Below, in pieces: positions 36,647-47,047 of a DNA stretch of 64,000 nt; positions within the stretch are counted from its first letter, which is position 1; each line of letters starts with the position of its first letter. The stretch is from Aselliscus stoliczkanus. Taxonomy: Eukaryota > Chordata > Mammalia > Chiroptera > Hipposideridae. The notes beneath the pieces are model-generated. The model did no database searches. It was not told the origin of the DNA and saw only the letters and a program-made list of their open reading frames with translations. The stretch spans positions 119,811,523-119,875,522 of the forward strand of contig CM066730.1 in assembly GCA_033961575.1 (NCBI GenBank), in the 5' to 3' direction. Both the position numbers and the translations under genes were made by a program.

Positions 36647-38520
36647 AGAGTGATCCAAGATGGCAGAATAGATCAACACTGTGTGTACTTCCTTCCGTGA
36701 ACACATTAAAATAACGACTAAATTATAAAACAATCTACTTGAACAACCATCTGAAAACTAGCGGAACAGAAGTTTTATAACTAAGGATATAAAGAAGAAG
36801 CCACATCCAGACTGGTTGGAGGGGAGGAGACACGGAATAGGCCCCATACCTGTGTATGGCAGTTGAGAATCAGGAGGGATACCTTGGCAGCAGAGATTAG
36901 CCCTGGAGGAGTGAGGGACCCCAACCCTCACACCAGGCTCCCCAACCCAGAGTACTAGTGCTGGCACGAGGAGCCCGCAGAACATCTGCCTGTAAAAAAC
37001 AGTGGGGCTCCCAACCATCTGGGTGGGTCGAAAGGCTGAGAGAAACTCAGACATCCTCTTAAACGGCCCGTACACAGATGCTCACTCTCAGGCACTCACC
37101 CTGGACTTCAGCGGAGGTATGGCTCAAGGGCATCAGAGGCACACAGGGAACAAGCTGAGGTGTGTGGCTTTGAGGCAAGGACTGGAGGATAGTCAACATT
37201 TTCCCTGTGTGGGGTCCTTCTCTCATGTAGACAGCAGGTGAGTGCCATATTTCTTGTGTTGAGCCTACCACCACAGGCCAAATCTGAACCTGACTGGTCT
37301 GATGAGCTCTGCTGCTCCACCCTGCTGACTCACTGGGATCCCCCCCACCCAATTCCCCTAATGTCAGAAGCACTTTTTCAGCGAGCTGCCAGCCCCACCT
37401 GTACACAGCATTGCACTGTTGTTGTTTTTTAAACTGTTTTTCCGAGACCCTGCCTCACCCAATTTACATACCACAGGAGGCTTTATCAGTGGCTGAACCT
37501 TGAGGGAGCCAGCAGGTGGCAGCAAGCTTGAGGGTGTCCTGGCTTTTTGTAGAGTACCGCAGGCCTGATATTGGTGGCAGCTGTCCTCGGTTCCCAGAGT
37601 GACCTCCCCCATGTGCCTCCAACTTTAGCACAGGCAGTGAACAACCACAGACTGACTTGTGGCTCCTACCAGGTAGTCCCTGGCCAGTCACAGGCAGTGG
37701 GTGACTTGGTCCTGCACCGAAATCTTTCCCAAGAGGCCTCAGGACCAACACACTTGGAGGTTGGCTTCAGACCACAGCAGAGCACTACCCTATTAGCCAC
37801 ACAACTGGCACACACAAAGGACAGTCTCACAGGCACCAGAGCCTGCTGGGGCAAATCCCACTCAGTGGGGTAAGCCCCCCAGACAGCAACCTGTAAGCTG
37901 TGGATGTAGCCAGACCCCAATGGGGGGCCAGTGCCACCCATTGATATGCCAATAGCAATTAAGGCTCACCTACAAGAGGAGGGCACACACAACCCACACA
38001 AAGGACTCTCCTGGATCACCCAGCATAGGTGACCAGGGAGACTGTGTCACTGTCCCCGCAAGACACCAACTACATAAGGCCACTTGGCCAAGACTGGGAG
38101 ACAAAGCTGATCTACCTAATACATAGAAACAAACACAGAGAGGCAGCCAAAATGAAGAAACAAAGAAATATGTCCCAAATGAAAGAACCGGAAAAATCTC
38201 CAAAAAAAGTTAAACAAAATGGAGGCAAGCAACCTATCAGAGACAGAGTTCAAAACAATGGTAACAAGGATGCTCAAGGACCTTAGTGAGAACTTCAACA
38301 GACAGATAGGAAGCATAAAAAAGGACATAGGAACCACAGAAAAGAACCAGTCAGAAGTGAAGAATACAATAACTGCAATGAACAATGCATTAGAAGGAAT
38401 CACCAGCGGACTAGATGAAGCAGAGGATCGAATCAGCAATGTGATCTTAAATTATATAAATGAGTGTCACTATGCTATACACCTAAATTACTATAAAATC
38501 ATATTGAAATAAATAAAATA
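36647..38520 (+). mobile_element. Internally deleted LINE-1 with both ends
   Basis: The left end has the L1 5' signature with a YY1-type site CAAGATGGC at 36656-36664. About 1.5 kb of GC-rich 5' UTR follows up to the ORF1 start codon at 38152. About 290 bp of ORF1 remain. At about 38437-38441 the sequence jumps to an L1 3' terminus (gtgtcactatgctatacacc, then ataaataaaataa). The rest of ORF1, all of ORF2 and most of the 3' UTR are absent. Clear target duplications were not found. The many overlapping frames at 36.76-37.94 kb on both strands are 5' UTR shadows. Confidence 0.85.
38152..38441 (+). pseudogene. L1 ORF1 N-terminal fragment, frameshifted
   Basis: ORF1p is the L1 RNA-binding coiled-coil chaperone. 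The start MKKQRNMSQMKEPEKSPKK is followed by a +1 frame change in an A-rich run just before 38219. The frame then continues with EASNLSETEFKTMVTRML and a coiled-coil-like region ending in DEAEDRISN. The RRM and C-terminal domains are missing because the element jumps to its 3' end. It is not functional. Confidence 0.85.
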
Positions 38521-39879
38521 ATAATTGTGGAACAATAGAAAGTTCATATGAATTTATACTGATTTCATCTGAGCCTCTGTTTTTCCCATTCTGCTTCGTG
38601 ACAGAGTTAATTGGTTAAAGTTTAACCAAGTTAGTTTTGTTTACTTTAGAACAAAGAGCCATAAAGTGATCCCAGCACATTCTTAGTTATAGAACTCAAA
38701 CATTATGGTAATGGACAAAAAAGTGAGAAAAAAATCATTCAAAAGAAAAAAGGAAAGAAAATTAATATTTACTTATCACCTATTAATTGTCAAGTACATT
38801 AACTATATGTAATTTTAATGTTGCCACTGTCTGATATCAAACCTGTTAGTGAGTCCTGTATTTGTGCATCTTCCCCCACCCAAACAAAAACAAATCCATT
38901 AAATTTTATTACAGTAGGCTGTGACTTCTGCAGGTATATCCACCTTCCTGTTGGATGCCTGAGCTGCCCCTGCCATGTGGCCCGTTCTGGTGTTTTGTTG
39001 TTTGGAGAAAAGACTGAATATATGGGTACTGTCTAGCTGCGAGCAATATTCAACATTAGTGTTGACTATTTCCTTTTAAAGACATATGACTCTCTAGTGC
39101 ATTATCCTTTATTCTAGTCCCCATCTTCTACATTTTCTAGAACAGTCTTTCAATGTAAGAAATATTTGACAGCTTTGCCAAAAAAGGAAACAAAATTTCT
39201 GTTCAATTTACTTCTATGAATTTATATAAATATGCATGTGTATACCTATATATGGCTCATCTTGAATTGATTATATATGCATACATAGTATATAGATATG
39301 TTTAGAGGAAATAAATTGTTGGATTTATCAGTTCATTGTGGTCAATAAATTTATGTTGAAATACTAAGCGCTCTAAGAAACAAGTGGTTTCCCCTTTAAA
39401 AATATCCCACAGTTTTGAGTCCTTTGAGTTTGCTGAACTCTTAAGAATCACCATCTGTTGATTAAGTAATTTATTTTTGGACATCCTCACTAAAGTGGCT
39501 GAGGTTAGAGGAATTCCCTAGGATTCCAGGAAATCATTCTTTGGACATTAGTTTACTTCCTTTGATGTCATAATTTTTCTTGATAAACGTAAACATTTAT
39601 TTTTTTAACATGATTGTTAAAACTTATTCAATGTTCTGTTTCAATTTCTGGTGTAGTAGAAAGGTCAATTTATGGGTCAATGTACTCACAGATCGAATTT
39701 TGAATCAGTAAAAAAAAATGAACTTAAAATAATTTTAATATTTTTACTGTGTTTGGAAACATGAGGAGTTTTTGAAAAACAAAAACTGAAAATCCATTCA
39801 CTCTAATATAAAGTGTAATAAAATTCATATCAATAATGTTTCCCTATCATTAATATTTGGGAGGATTGGTGCATTTTTA
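38521..39879. other. Unique AT-rich DNA, no gene seen
   Basis: Contains the 19-bp palindrome at 38611-38629. No named repeat or exon is seen. Confidence 0.55.
38611..38629. promoter_or_regulatory. Perfect palindrome with HNF1-like half-sites
   Basis: ttggttaaa-g-tttaaccaa is a perfect inverted repeat with one central base. Its core GTTAA-AGT-TTAAC has the half-sites and 3-bp spacing of the HNF1 dimer site (GTTAATNATTAAC). Only the motif is visible; function is untested. Confidence 0.3.
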
Positions 39880-40070
39880 TCAATTGTCCAGTACTTTTGT
39901 TGAAACACTTTGTCAGCTATATGTAATGCTTACAGGAATTCCATGAGGTATACCTTGTTGTCTGATTTTATAGATTTTTACAACTAAGAAGTTAAAAAAG
40001 GACCATGTAAACGGCAGAATCAGAATGGGGACTTAAACCCAGACCTTCCTATTCTAAGGCCTATGGGTAG
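39880..40070 (-). repeat. MIR relic, antisense
   Basis: 'gcttacaggaattccatgag', 'gattttatagatttttacaa', 'ctaagaagttaaaaaagg' and 'gacttaaacccagaccttcc' follow reverse-complement MIR order, strongly diverged. Confidence 0.75.
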
Positions 40071-40324
40071 CAAAATGCAGTTTTCTAATTGTCCCAACTG
40101 TCAGCTATTCTGAGGGCAGAGTAGGCCTTATTCATATATTTTGTGCTTCCTAGAACAATTTTAGTTAAAATCTGCTCCAGATGAGAGATGATATTGATTC
40201 TAATTTTTTAAGCATTTAAATAAATCACAATGTCAACCTCTCTGCTAAAAATCCTCCCCAAACCCCAACTGCATTCCCATTTTCCACAACCCGAAATCCA
40301 AAATGTTGTTTCTTCCAGCTCCAT

Positions 40325-40570
40325 ATTCAACAGAGGTTTATTCACGTATTCACTTATTAATTCAACAAATATTTATGCATTGTCATGATATAGCAGACAT
40401 TTTCCTACACCCTGGAAAAACACAAAAGCCCCTGTGGTTGTAAAGTTTATATTTGGATGAGAGGGAGAGAAAATAAACACATACATAGATGTAATACAAA
40501 CATAATTAAACAGAAGGTTAAATAGTGATAAATAAAATGAAAAAAAATGAGATAAGGACCTAGAAAATAC
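40325..40570 (-). repeat. L2 3' end relic, antisense
   Basis: 'ttaattcaacaaatatttat', 'tttcctacaccctggaaaaa', 'ggttgtaaagtttatatttg' and 'gagagggagagaaaataaac' are the antisense L2 3' terminus in order. Confidence 0.75.
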
Positions 40571-40574
40571 TAAT

Positions 40575-40679
40575 AATAAGTAACTTTTATTGAAAATATG
40601 TTACAAACACCAGACACTGGTCTAAGAATATTGCATAGATTAATTCATGTAATTCTCACAAAACACTAGGTGATAATAT
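40575..40679 (-). repeat. MIR relic, left part, split by an MLT1 LTR
   Basis: 'gtaacttttattgaaaatat', 'accagacactggtctaagaa', 'tagattaattcatgtaattc' and 'cacaaaacactaggtgataa' are reverse-complement MIR. The match stops at 40679, where an LTR begins, and resumes at 41735. Confidence 0.8.
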
Positions 40680-41734
40680 TGTATTTTGGTGGATTGAGGA
40701 TGGTGGCAAATTATTATCCACTCTTCAGAAGTAAGAGGTGGAGCTTAATTCCTCTTCTTTGAATCTGAGTTGGCTTTAGAGACTTGCTTGATGAATAGAA
40801 TGGGGCAGAAGAGGCAATAGGTTTAGGCCTAACCTTTAATTTCACTAGCAGCTTCTGCCTTGTTCTTTTGGAACCTTGAACTGCCTTGTAAGAAGTCAAA
40901 CTAAGGTTCCATGCTGTGAGAAAGCCCAAGCCACACGGAGAGGTCAGGTGTAAATTCAGCCCCAAGTGAGTTCTCAGCCTACAATCAGCATGTGAATGAA
41001 CCATGTTGGAGGGCCAGCCCCCTCACGCCTTCAAATGACTCCAATTCCTGCTGCTATCTGACTGCACCCCAATGCCAGACTCCAGGTGAGAACCACTCAT
41101 TTGTGCCTAGTGAAGGAGTTTGGAATGAGCCTCCACAAAACATGCCACTTTAGCATGTAGATTACTTTGACCTGATGTTAATCAAGACCCAGCCAACTCA
41201 AGGAAAACTTTTACCTCCCCATTAACTGCCTAAATGAATTTAGATAGAGGGCCTGGTCTAGAGAACTCTCACCAGAGGTACGTATAAAGAGCATGGACTA
41301 GGTATGGTAAGCTGCAGAGAGTCCGGTAAGGCCTGTTTGTTCAAAGTCCTTTCTGCGTTCCATTGTCTCCATAAGACATGACAAATATTTGGTCTTCTGG
41401 TCTTCATGTAAGTTGTCTTCCTTCCCTTTGGAGCTCTAGGCCCCTCACCCCTTCTCCTTAGCTCAGAGTGGCACATAAGCTTTAACTATCAGACTGTCTG
41501 GAACCTCATGTTTTTGTGGGGCTCCTGAATGTACAAAATTTATTTTTCTCCTGTTAATCTGTGTTAAGTCAATTTAATTATTAGACCATTTAAAAGAACC
41601 TAGAAGCATAGAATAATTTTTTTCCCCTCCCCTACACTAGTTAATCCACAGGAGAGTGAGAGACAATAACAAGTAATTGTTTTAAACCATCAATTTTGGG
41701 ATGTTTTGTTATATAGCAATGAATAATTGAAACA
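40680..41734 (+). mobile_element. MLT1-type MaLR LTR, interrupted
   Basis: An LTR of the old mammalian MaLR group. It starts TGTATTTTGG and ends in 'gcaatgaataattgaaaca'. Diagnostic parts: 'ctgagttggctttagagact', 'gccacacggagaggtcagg', 'agcatgtgaatgaaccatgt', 'gcctacaatcagcatgtg', then after the interruption 'gagtgagagacaataacaag' and 'ttttgggatgttttgttata'. The flanking 5 bp, aatat and attat, differ at one base and may be its duplication. Without the inserted LTR it is about 529 bp, a usual MLT1 length. No internal viral genes are present. Confidence 0.82.
41111..41636 (+). mobile_element. Solo LTR, class I ERV-like, 526 bp, TSD CTAG
   Basis: The element starts TGAAGGAG and ends CCCTACA, the TG...CA ends of a retroviral LTR. 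CTAG flanks it at 41107-41110 and 41637-41640; a 4-bp duplication is typical of class I (gamma-like) elements. A TATA-like box (TATAAA, 41283-41288) and a 3' part of familiar ERV1 style (cctgttaatctgtgttaagt, tttaattattagacc) set the plus orientation. Only one LTR remains, the outcome of recombination between two LTRs. It sits inside the MLT1 LTR, whose sequence is continuous once it is removed. Confidence 0.88.
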
Positions 41735-41835
41735 ATTATAATCTTCCCATTATAGATGAGAAGAGAAAAGTTAAGTAATGTGCTCACCAAATGGTAGAAT
41801 CTGGATTAAAATCAAGGGAGACTGACCCCCAAGCA
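41735..41835 (-). repeat. MIR relic, right part, continues 40575-40679
   Basis: 'cttcccattatagatgagaa', 'gagaaaagttaagtaatgtg', 'ctcaccaaatggtagaatct' and 'ggattaaaatcaaggg' resume the reverse-complement MIR where the left part broke off. Confidence 0.78.
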
Positions 41836-44800
41836 TCATTTTAAATTCTGCCCTACATAACCTTACCCCTTGAGTGAGATCAGCATTCCCAGAGTGCCCC
41901 TGACCAAAGTTGGCAGTTGCTGACTAGTTTACATTTCATTTTCTCCACTGAGTCACAGTGGTTAAAACATAGGGCACACTGCCATTGGAATATGATTGCC
42001 CAGCTGGGATGCTTTTGCAAAAGGACCTTGTCATGTCCTTGGCCCTGTAGTATTATGTTGTCTGTGACCTTCTGTCGATTGGAATCTTAAGAAAAATAAG
42101 GAGGATATGGAAAAGACTGACCTGTGATAATCTATAATCCTTTCATTGTGTTATAAAATGATGAGAATTATTCAAGTGAAATAGGAAATTGCACGGCATT
42201 TTGATTAAAGAAAAGGAGGATGAAGTAACTTGGTTAAGTTAAAGGGCCAATAATTGTCACCAAATCAAATTTCTGGGCATACAAATATGTTACATCTCTT
42301 GTCTCATACACAGAACTGATGTTCAGATGGGGATGGAGTAACAGGATGTCTGTAGCATGACAGCATTAACCAACGAGATGCTGAGCCAGATGTTCCTTCC
42401 TCAGCGAGGAAGGACAGATAAAAATACAATGTGCCAGGCAAGTCCATAGCACAAGTTTCCAAAGACATTTTTCCTTAGGGTATTTACAGTTTATTTAAGC
42501 TGTTTCCATTCTGGAGACTTTGTATACACACAATAGAACAGCTCATGATAGCTCAAAAGAAAGAACTTCGTAGATGCTGTGTATTCCTCACCCCTCCCAC
42601 CTCCCTCAAGCCTTCCAGGGGAAACTCCTGGTACTCTTGAAACTTTCCTGTCAGACTATTATACAATCCAGTGCCTTTTTCAAGCAGGAAATATGATGTT
42701 CCAAAGACAACTTGACCTCCTGTTGGAAAATGGAGGTGGGGAGGCGAAGTAGGGGAAACGAAACAAGCAAGGTCTAAGTATACTTAATTCATAGACCCAC
42801 TCACAAATACAAACAAGATAATTTTGTTAAGAACATATGATAACATTTCACTTAAGACAAAATCCCCATCATTTATTCTCTTCTGGAGTACTTCTTATGC
42901 ATCCTTGAGTTTTTAAAAGTTCAAGTGTTGCCTACAAAATCAACATAATTACAGAAAGCAGCCCTTAAACAAGAATATCCTGTTTTGTTTCCTGCATACT
43001 CACTGGGGTGGCTCATCTGAATCCTTGACAACATTCAACTCCAAGGAGAAAACATCAAGCCTGCTTACGGATCTTGGTAAGCTGACAATTGCCCTATTGT
43101 TTACTCTCTAGTCAGAAAACCGATGCTGCTTTTCTTCACTGGGTATGGTCTCCATAATCCTAACAGTCATGTTCACTCAGCAGCAAGCCCAAATATATGT
43201 TTCCCAGAGGGGTTTCACATGCATGAGGTAGATTAGCATCTCTGTGGCTTGATGCAATCTGCGACAGATTCAACAGTAATAAACATTTTAAAGTGTGGTC
43301 AGTCTGAAATTATTTGCTGAAGAATTATTTTGTTCCTGAGGTAGAAAGAAGTTAGCAATAATTTGGGATTAGTAAATACACTGGTTGAGGGATAATACAA
43401 CACCCCAAACCTCTGGCCCCCTCTGCATTTCATTCTGTGGAGAGGGAGGGAAAAAAAGCCTAATTGTGTGCTGATGAATTAGAAAACTTCATGAACATTC
43501 AAGAAATACACATGCCACTACAAATTAACCATTAGCAAGGGCAAAGTATTCATCCTTTCTGTCAGATTCTGTGGGAAGTATGCCTTATTAGCATGGAAGC
43601 CCAAAGAAGTAATATTATCCAATAACAACAACAACACAAAGAACAGGCCATCTCACTTCTGGAAAAATCAATAGCATGGTTCTTCCCGTCCCTATTTCAA
43701 TCCTAAAATTGAAAATTACCAAATGAAATCCTATTTCCTCTCAGCTTCCAGTGTGTGTCTGTGTTTACAATGGAATGCAATTTTGCATTTTAAATCAGTT
43801 CCATCATAACCCTGAAAGTGATCACAGGGTTGCTAATTCTGTCTCCAGTTTCCATCCCTCCCCCACTTTGCAACTTTGAATTTGAATGGACCCAGAAGAT
43901 TCTCTGGGGGCCACATTTGTGGCCCTTGTTGCAAAGCAGCCTCTCTACTGCTTTCAGCTGGTTTCCTGGCATGTTTCATGGGGATTTGTGGTGAGTGGCA
44001 GCGCTCTGGAATCACTTTTCATTCTGTCAGGTTGTGGTTAGTCTTAGCAGGGTTTCTTTGTTATACTGGCCACTACTAGTTAATTCCCTTGGAAATATCT
44101 GGTTTTCTCTTTTTCCCTTAAAGAAAAAACAACAACAACAACAAAAAGGCTTCAGGTTCACCTTATCCCTAAAATACAAACACGAAACAAATATGGATAT
44201 CCCTTGGAAATTCTGGGGGGAAACAGAGAAGAGTTAACGGCCCAGATGCTCTAACACTCCAATTTAATTTTCATGTCACACTATAAAAGATCTTGGGAGG
44301 GCCCCATTTCCCGAACCTGTTTTGCTGACATGCTATTTTATGAAAGAATCAGGGATACATTTTACTACCCCTGTTTCATGTTCAAACAAAATTTTAGAAG
44401 CCAAACATATAAAATGTGAAATTGGGGAGCACGGTTTCTTTTTCTTCTAGAATCAACCTGGAAAATAATAAATACGTACCTAAATCAGTAACAGAAAACA
44501 AGCAGGAGTGGGTTAAGATGCAGTTTTCCATGGACACAAAAGGAGATTTGGCACTTTCAGCACATGTCCTCTTAAGCCAGAGCTTACCAGAGTTTTGTAT
44601 TTCATGAACTAGTTTGGGGGGTGGGAGGAGAACAACCTCAGGTTGCCAACGTTTCATATTGCCAAGTTAGGCTATTACAGAAAAACACAATATCGCATGC
44701 TGACATCATTTCTTAAAAGAAAGGACATGTTAATATCAGTGGGGGTTGGGAGGGAGGAGGAAAGCCATAATCTCAGAATCCAAGACAGGCTTTGCAAGAA

Positions 44801-44854
44801 TGGAGAGCTGGCAGCTTTTACACCAAGATGCCACAGACGTCCAGGAACAGCCAG
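41836..44854. other. Unique DNA, possible conserved stretch
   Basis: About 3 kb with almost no recognisable repeat apart from short AAC patches near 43.63 and 44.14 kb. From about 42.95 to 43.40 kb the sequence is complex with homeodomain-like words (gaaattatttgct, gaattattttg). Frames of 60-87 codons show no domain. Confidence 0.45.
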
Positions 44855-45270
44855 TGCTTGCAACGTGCCAAGCTCCTTCTTACCTTATTACCTTCGCACC
44901 AGCCATTCCCCTGACTGGGAATGTATTTCCTGGGACATTGGCAGAACTCGTTATTCAAACCTAACTGCAAGAGGCAAGGCTTCTCTAACAACACTGTTTA
45001 AAGTCCCTCTCCCCAGACCTCATGCCAACAAGCCCTCCTCTTCCCCACTTCCTTTGTTCTTTATTCTCACCCCTCTCCATTTCCTTACTGTGCTTTATTT
45101 TTCCTCAAGTATTTGGTACAACTTGGCTAGATATCATTTGTTTGCTTATTATTTAGCTCCCCCATTTCAATATAAAGTTCATGAGGTCATGGTCTTCATA
45201 TCTTTTGTTCATCTCTTTTCCTCTGCTCCCCAAAACATTGTCTGGCACCGGTGAGGTACTCAATACATAT
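44855..45270 (+). repeat. L2 3' end relic, sense
   Basis: 'caacgtgccaagctccttct', 'taccttcgcaccagccattc', 'ccctgactgggaatgtattt', 'ttgtttgcttattatttagc', 'ataaagttcatgaggtcatg' and 'tgtctggcaccggtgaggta' follow the L2 3' consensus in order. The longest frame of the window (203 codons, 44643-45254) overlaps it and is a chance frame through repeat DNA. Confidence 0.85.
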
Positions 45271-46233
45271 ACAGTTATATATGTGTATAATGTCATAGTC
45301 CTTATTTTTCTCATTTTACTGTGGACCAAAAAAAAATGCATTCCGGGCTTGTACTGTTTGGTAGATGGAAACCATTGTTTTAAGAAGGAGACTGAAGACT
45401 CCTTAGTGGGATAGATTAGGGCGCAATGAAAGGAAGTGGGCATTGGGTACATGGATTCTTTACTGCAATTGATTTTGAATAGCAGAGATGAGTCACGTTT
45501 CTCATGTCTGATAGTAGGCTGGAATCTTGCTGGACTACTGATTTGGGATAATACATATTCCTAAAACAGAGAGAAGCTGTATTTACACCCTGTTTCTTCC
45601 TCTCCAAATTACTGAGTGATGTAGAATAGGCATGGCTTCTTAGTTTTCCTGGCTCTTATATCGAGTATGCTTTTCTTTTCTTTCTTTTTTTGAAACAACA
45701 AGGGAACGATTGCCTTCTCTTAGAGCACAAATACCTGTTGTTAAAAAAAAAAAATAACAGTAGCCTCCAAGTGACAGCACAATTAATTATTATCTCTCAC
45801 AATTATTCACTGAAAAATAATGTAACTGGGAAGTCAGGTTCAAAGACAGACCTTACTATCAAGAAGTGTGGGTCTGTGTAGAAAAATCTATTTTCATTAT
45901 GCATTATGGATAGTTCACAAATATAGATAGTAGGTTCCTAAAATATATATTCCAAATTTTTGTTCCATCTGGGGTCTTGGATAGGTGGTTCAGATTATTT
46001 CCCCCCCAAAAAAAATATCACTTCTAGGCAAGGGGGCACTCATTAGGTACATTCCCCCCACCCTCTGAAAAATAGAGAAAGAATCCAAATGTACCTCATG
46101 CAAGTTTTGCTTGGGTTTGTCTTTTGTTTGTTTTTAAATTTGAGTCCAATATCTGCTCTTGCTGCCACACTTCTCAGTAGCAGTAATAGGTAATAACAAG
46201 ATGGTACATAAATACATGACATCTGGCAATTGG
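45271..46233. other. Unique DNA, no gene seen
   Basis: No named repeat. An A12 run lies near 45740. C8/A8 and C6 patches lie near 46003 and 46054. Confidence 0.55.
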
Positions 46234-46840
46234 TGAAGAAAATGAGAATTTATTAGAGTACATGTAAAACCGAGGGTCCTTATGACTCTGATGAAATTTA
46301 GTTTTAAATCTTAGCTGTAGAAATCATATCCCTATCTCTCTATACCCCTCAGTGACCTAGCCTTTCTCCCAGATAATTAGCAATCCCCAAAGCAGCAGAA
46401 GACAGTAGCTGGGAGCTCACTAATGGTCACATGGTATGCTCTGGACCTCTGGCAGGCTAAAGATAGCATCTTGACCTAAGTTATGTTCCAGTTCCTGAGC
46501 CCTAAGGTGGAATGAACCCCTGGCTACTTTCCCATGAAACCAGACAGAGGGACGCCAGAAAAGACCTTAGAACTCTCCTCAAGACCTGAAGAAATGATTC
46601 ATTACCCCTATCTCACCTCTGACTAATTAGCTTCCAGAATTACCCAGAAACCCTAACCCATGGTGTCATGTGGTCTTGCCCTATATAATCTGTAACCTAC
46701 ATACCACCAAGGAGTCATTAGCTTCCTGCCTCTGTTTTAGCCAATTCAATATTAAACTATTTTTCTTTCTACACCACAAACCTTTTCTCCTGCATTTCTT
46801 TGGGCCAGTGAACACAGGCAGGCGGACTCAAAGAACAACA
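46234..46840 (+). mobile_element. Solo LTR, class I ERV-like, 607 bp, TSD TTGG
   Basis: Starts TGAAGAAA and ends GAACAACA. TTGG flanks it directly at 46230-46233 and 46841-46844, a perfect 4-bp duplication. A TATATAA box (46682-46688) followed by ATTAAA (46751-46756) gives promoter and polyadenylation signals in the expected order for the plus strand. The sequence is not similar to the 41.1-kb LTR apart from the TGAAG start, so it is another family. No internal viral sequence remains. A 79-codon frame across its end is spurious. Confidence 0.85.
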
Positions 46841-46844
46841 TTGG

Positions 46845-46988
46845 AGTTTCAGATACACATACATGTGTGTGTACATGTGCACGTGTCTGTGTTGTGTGTA
46901 TATACATGATAGGATTGATATATATTGGTTATTATATTAATTATAATGAAATTAATGGAAAGTATAAAAGTATAGATCTTTTGAAGTT

Positions 46989-46993
<5 letters not shown>
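46845..46993. other. AT-rich spacer with a (GT)-like patch
   Basis: An impure GTGT/CATGTG patch lies at about 46862-46906, immediately after the LTR duplication. Nothing else is seen. Confidence 0.6.

Positions 46994-47040
<47 letters not shown>
46994..47040. repeat. (CT)n microsatellite
   Basis: About 23 CT units. The plus frame over it encodes a serine-leucine run and is not a gene. Confidence 0.97.

Positions 47041-47047
<7 letters not shown>

Noticed and set aside
36758..37941. Many overlapping frames of 64-115 codons on both strands
   Set aside because: They lie in the GC-rich 5' UTR of the L1 element, where stop codons are rarer. They are not genes.
44394..44657. Minus-strand frame after a good acceptor (attattttccag) ending LPNFTFYMFGF-stop, considered as a last exon
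   Set aside because: No polyadenylation signal follows at a useful distance, and the frame reads through the acceptor without distinction.
44643..45254. Longest open frame of the window, 203 codons, plus strand
   Set aside because: Two thirds of it run through an L2 3' end. It has no domain, no signal peptide and no codon pattern beyond chance.
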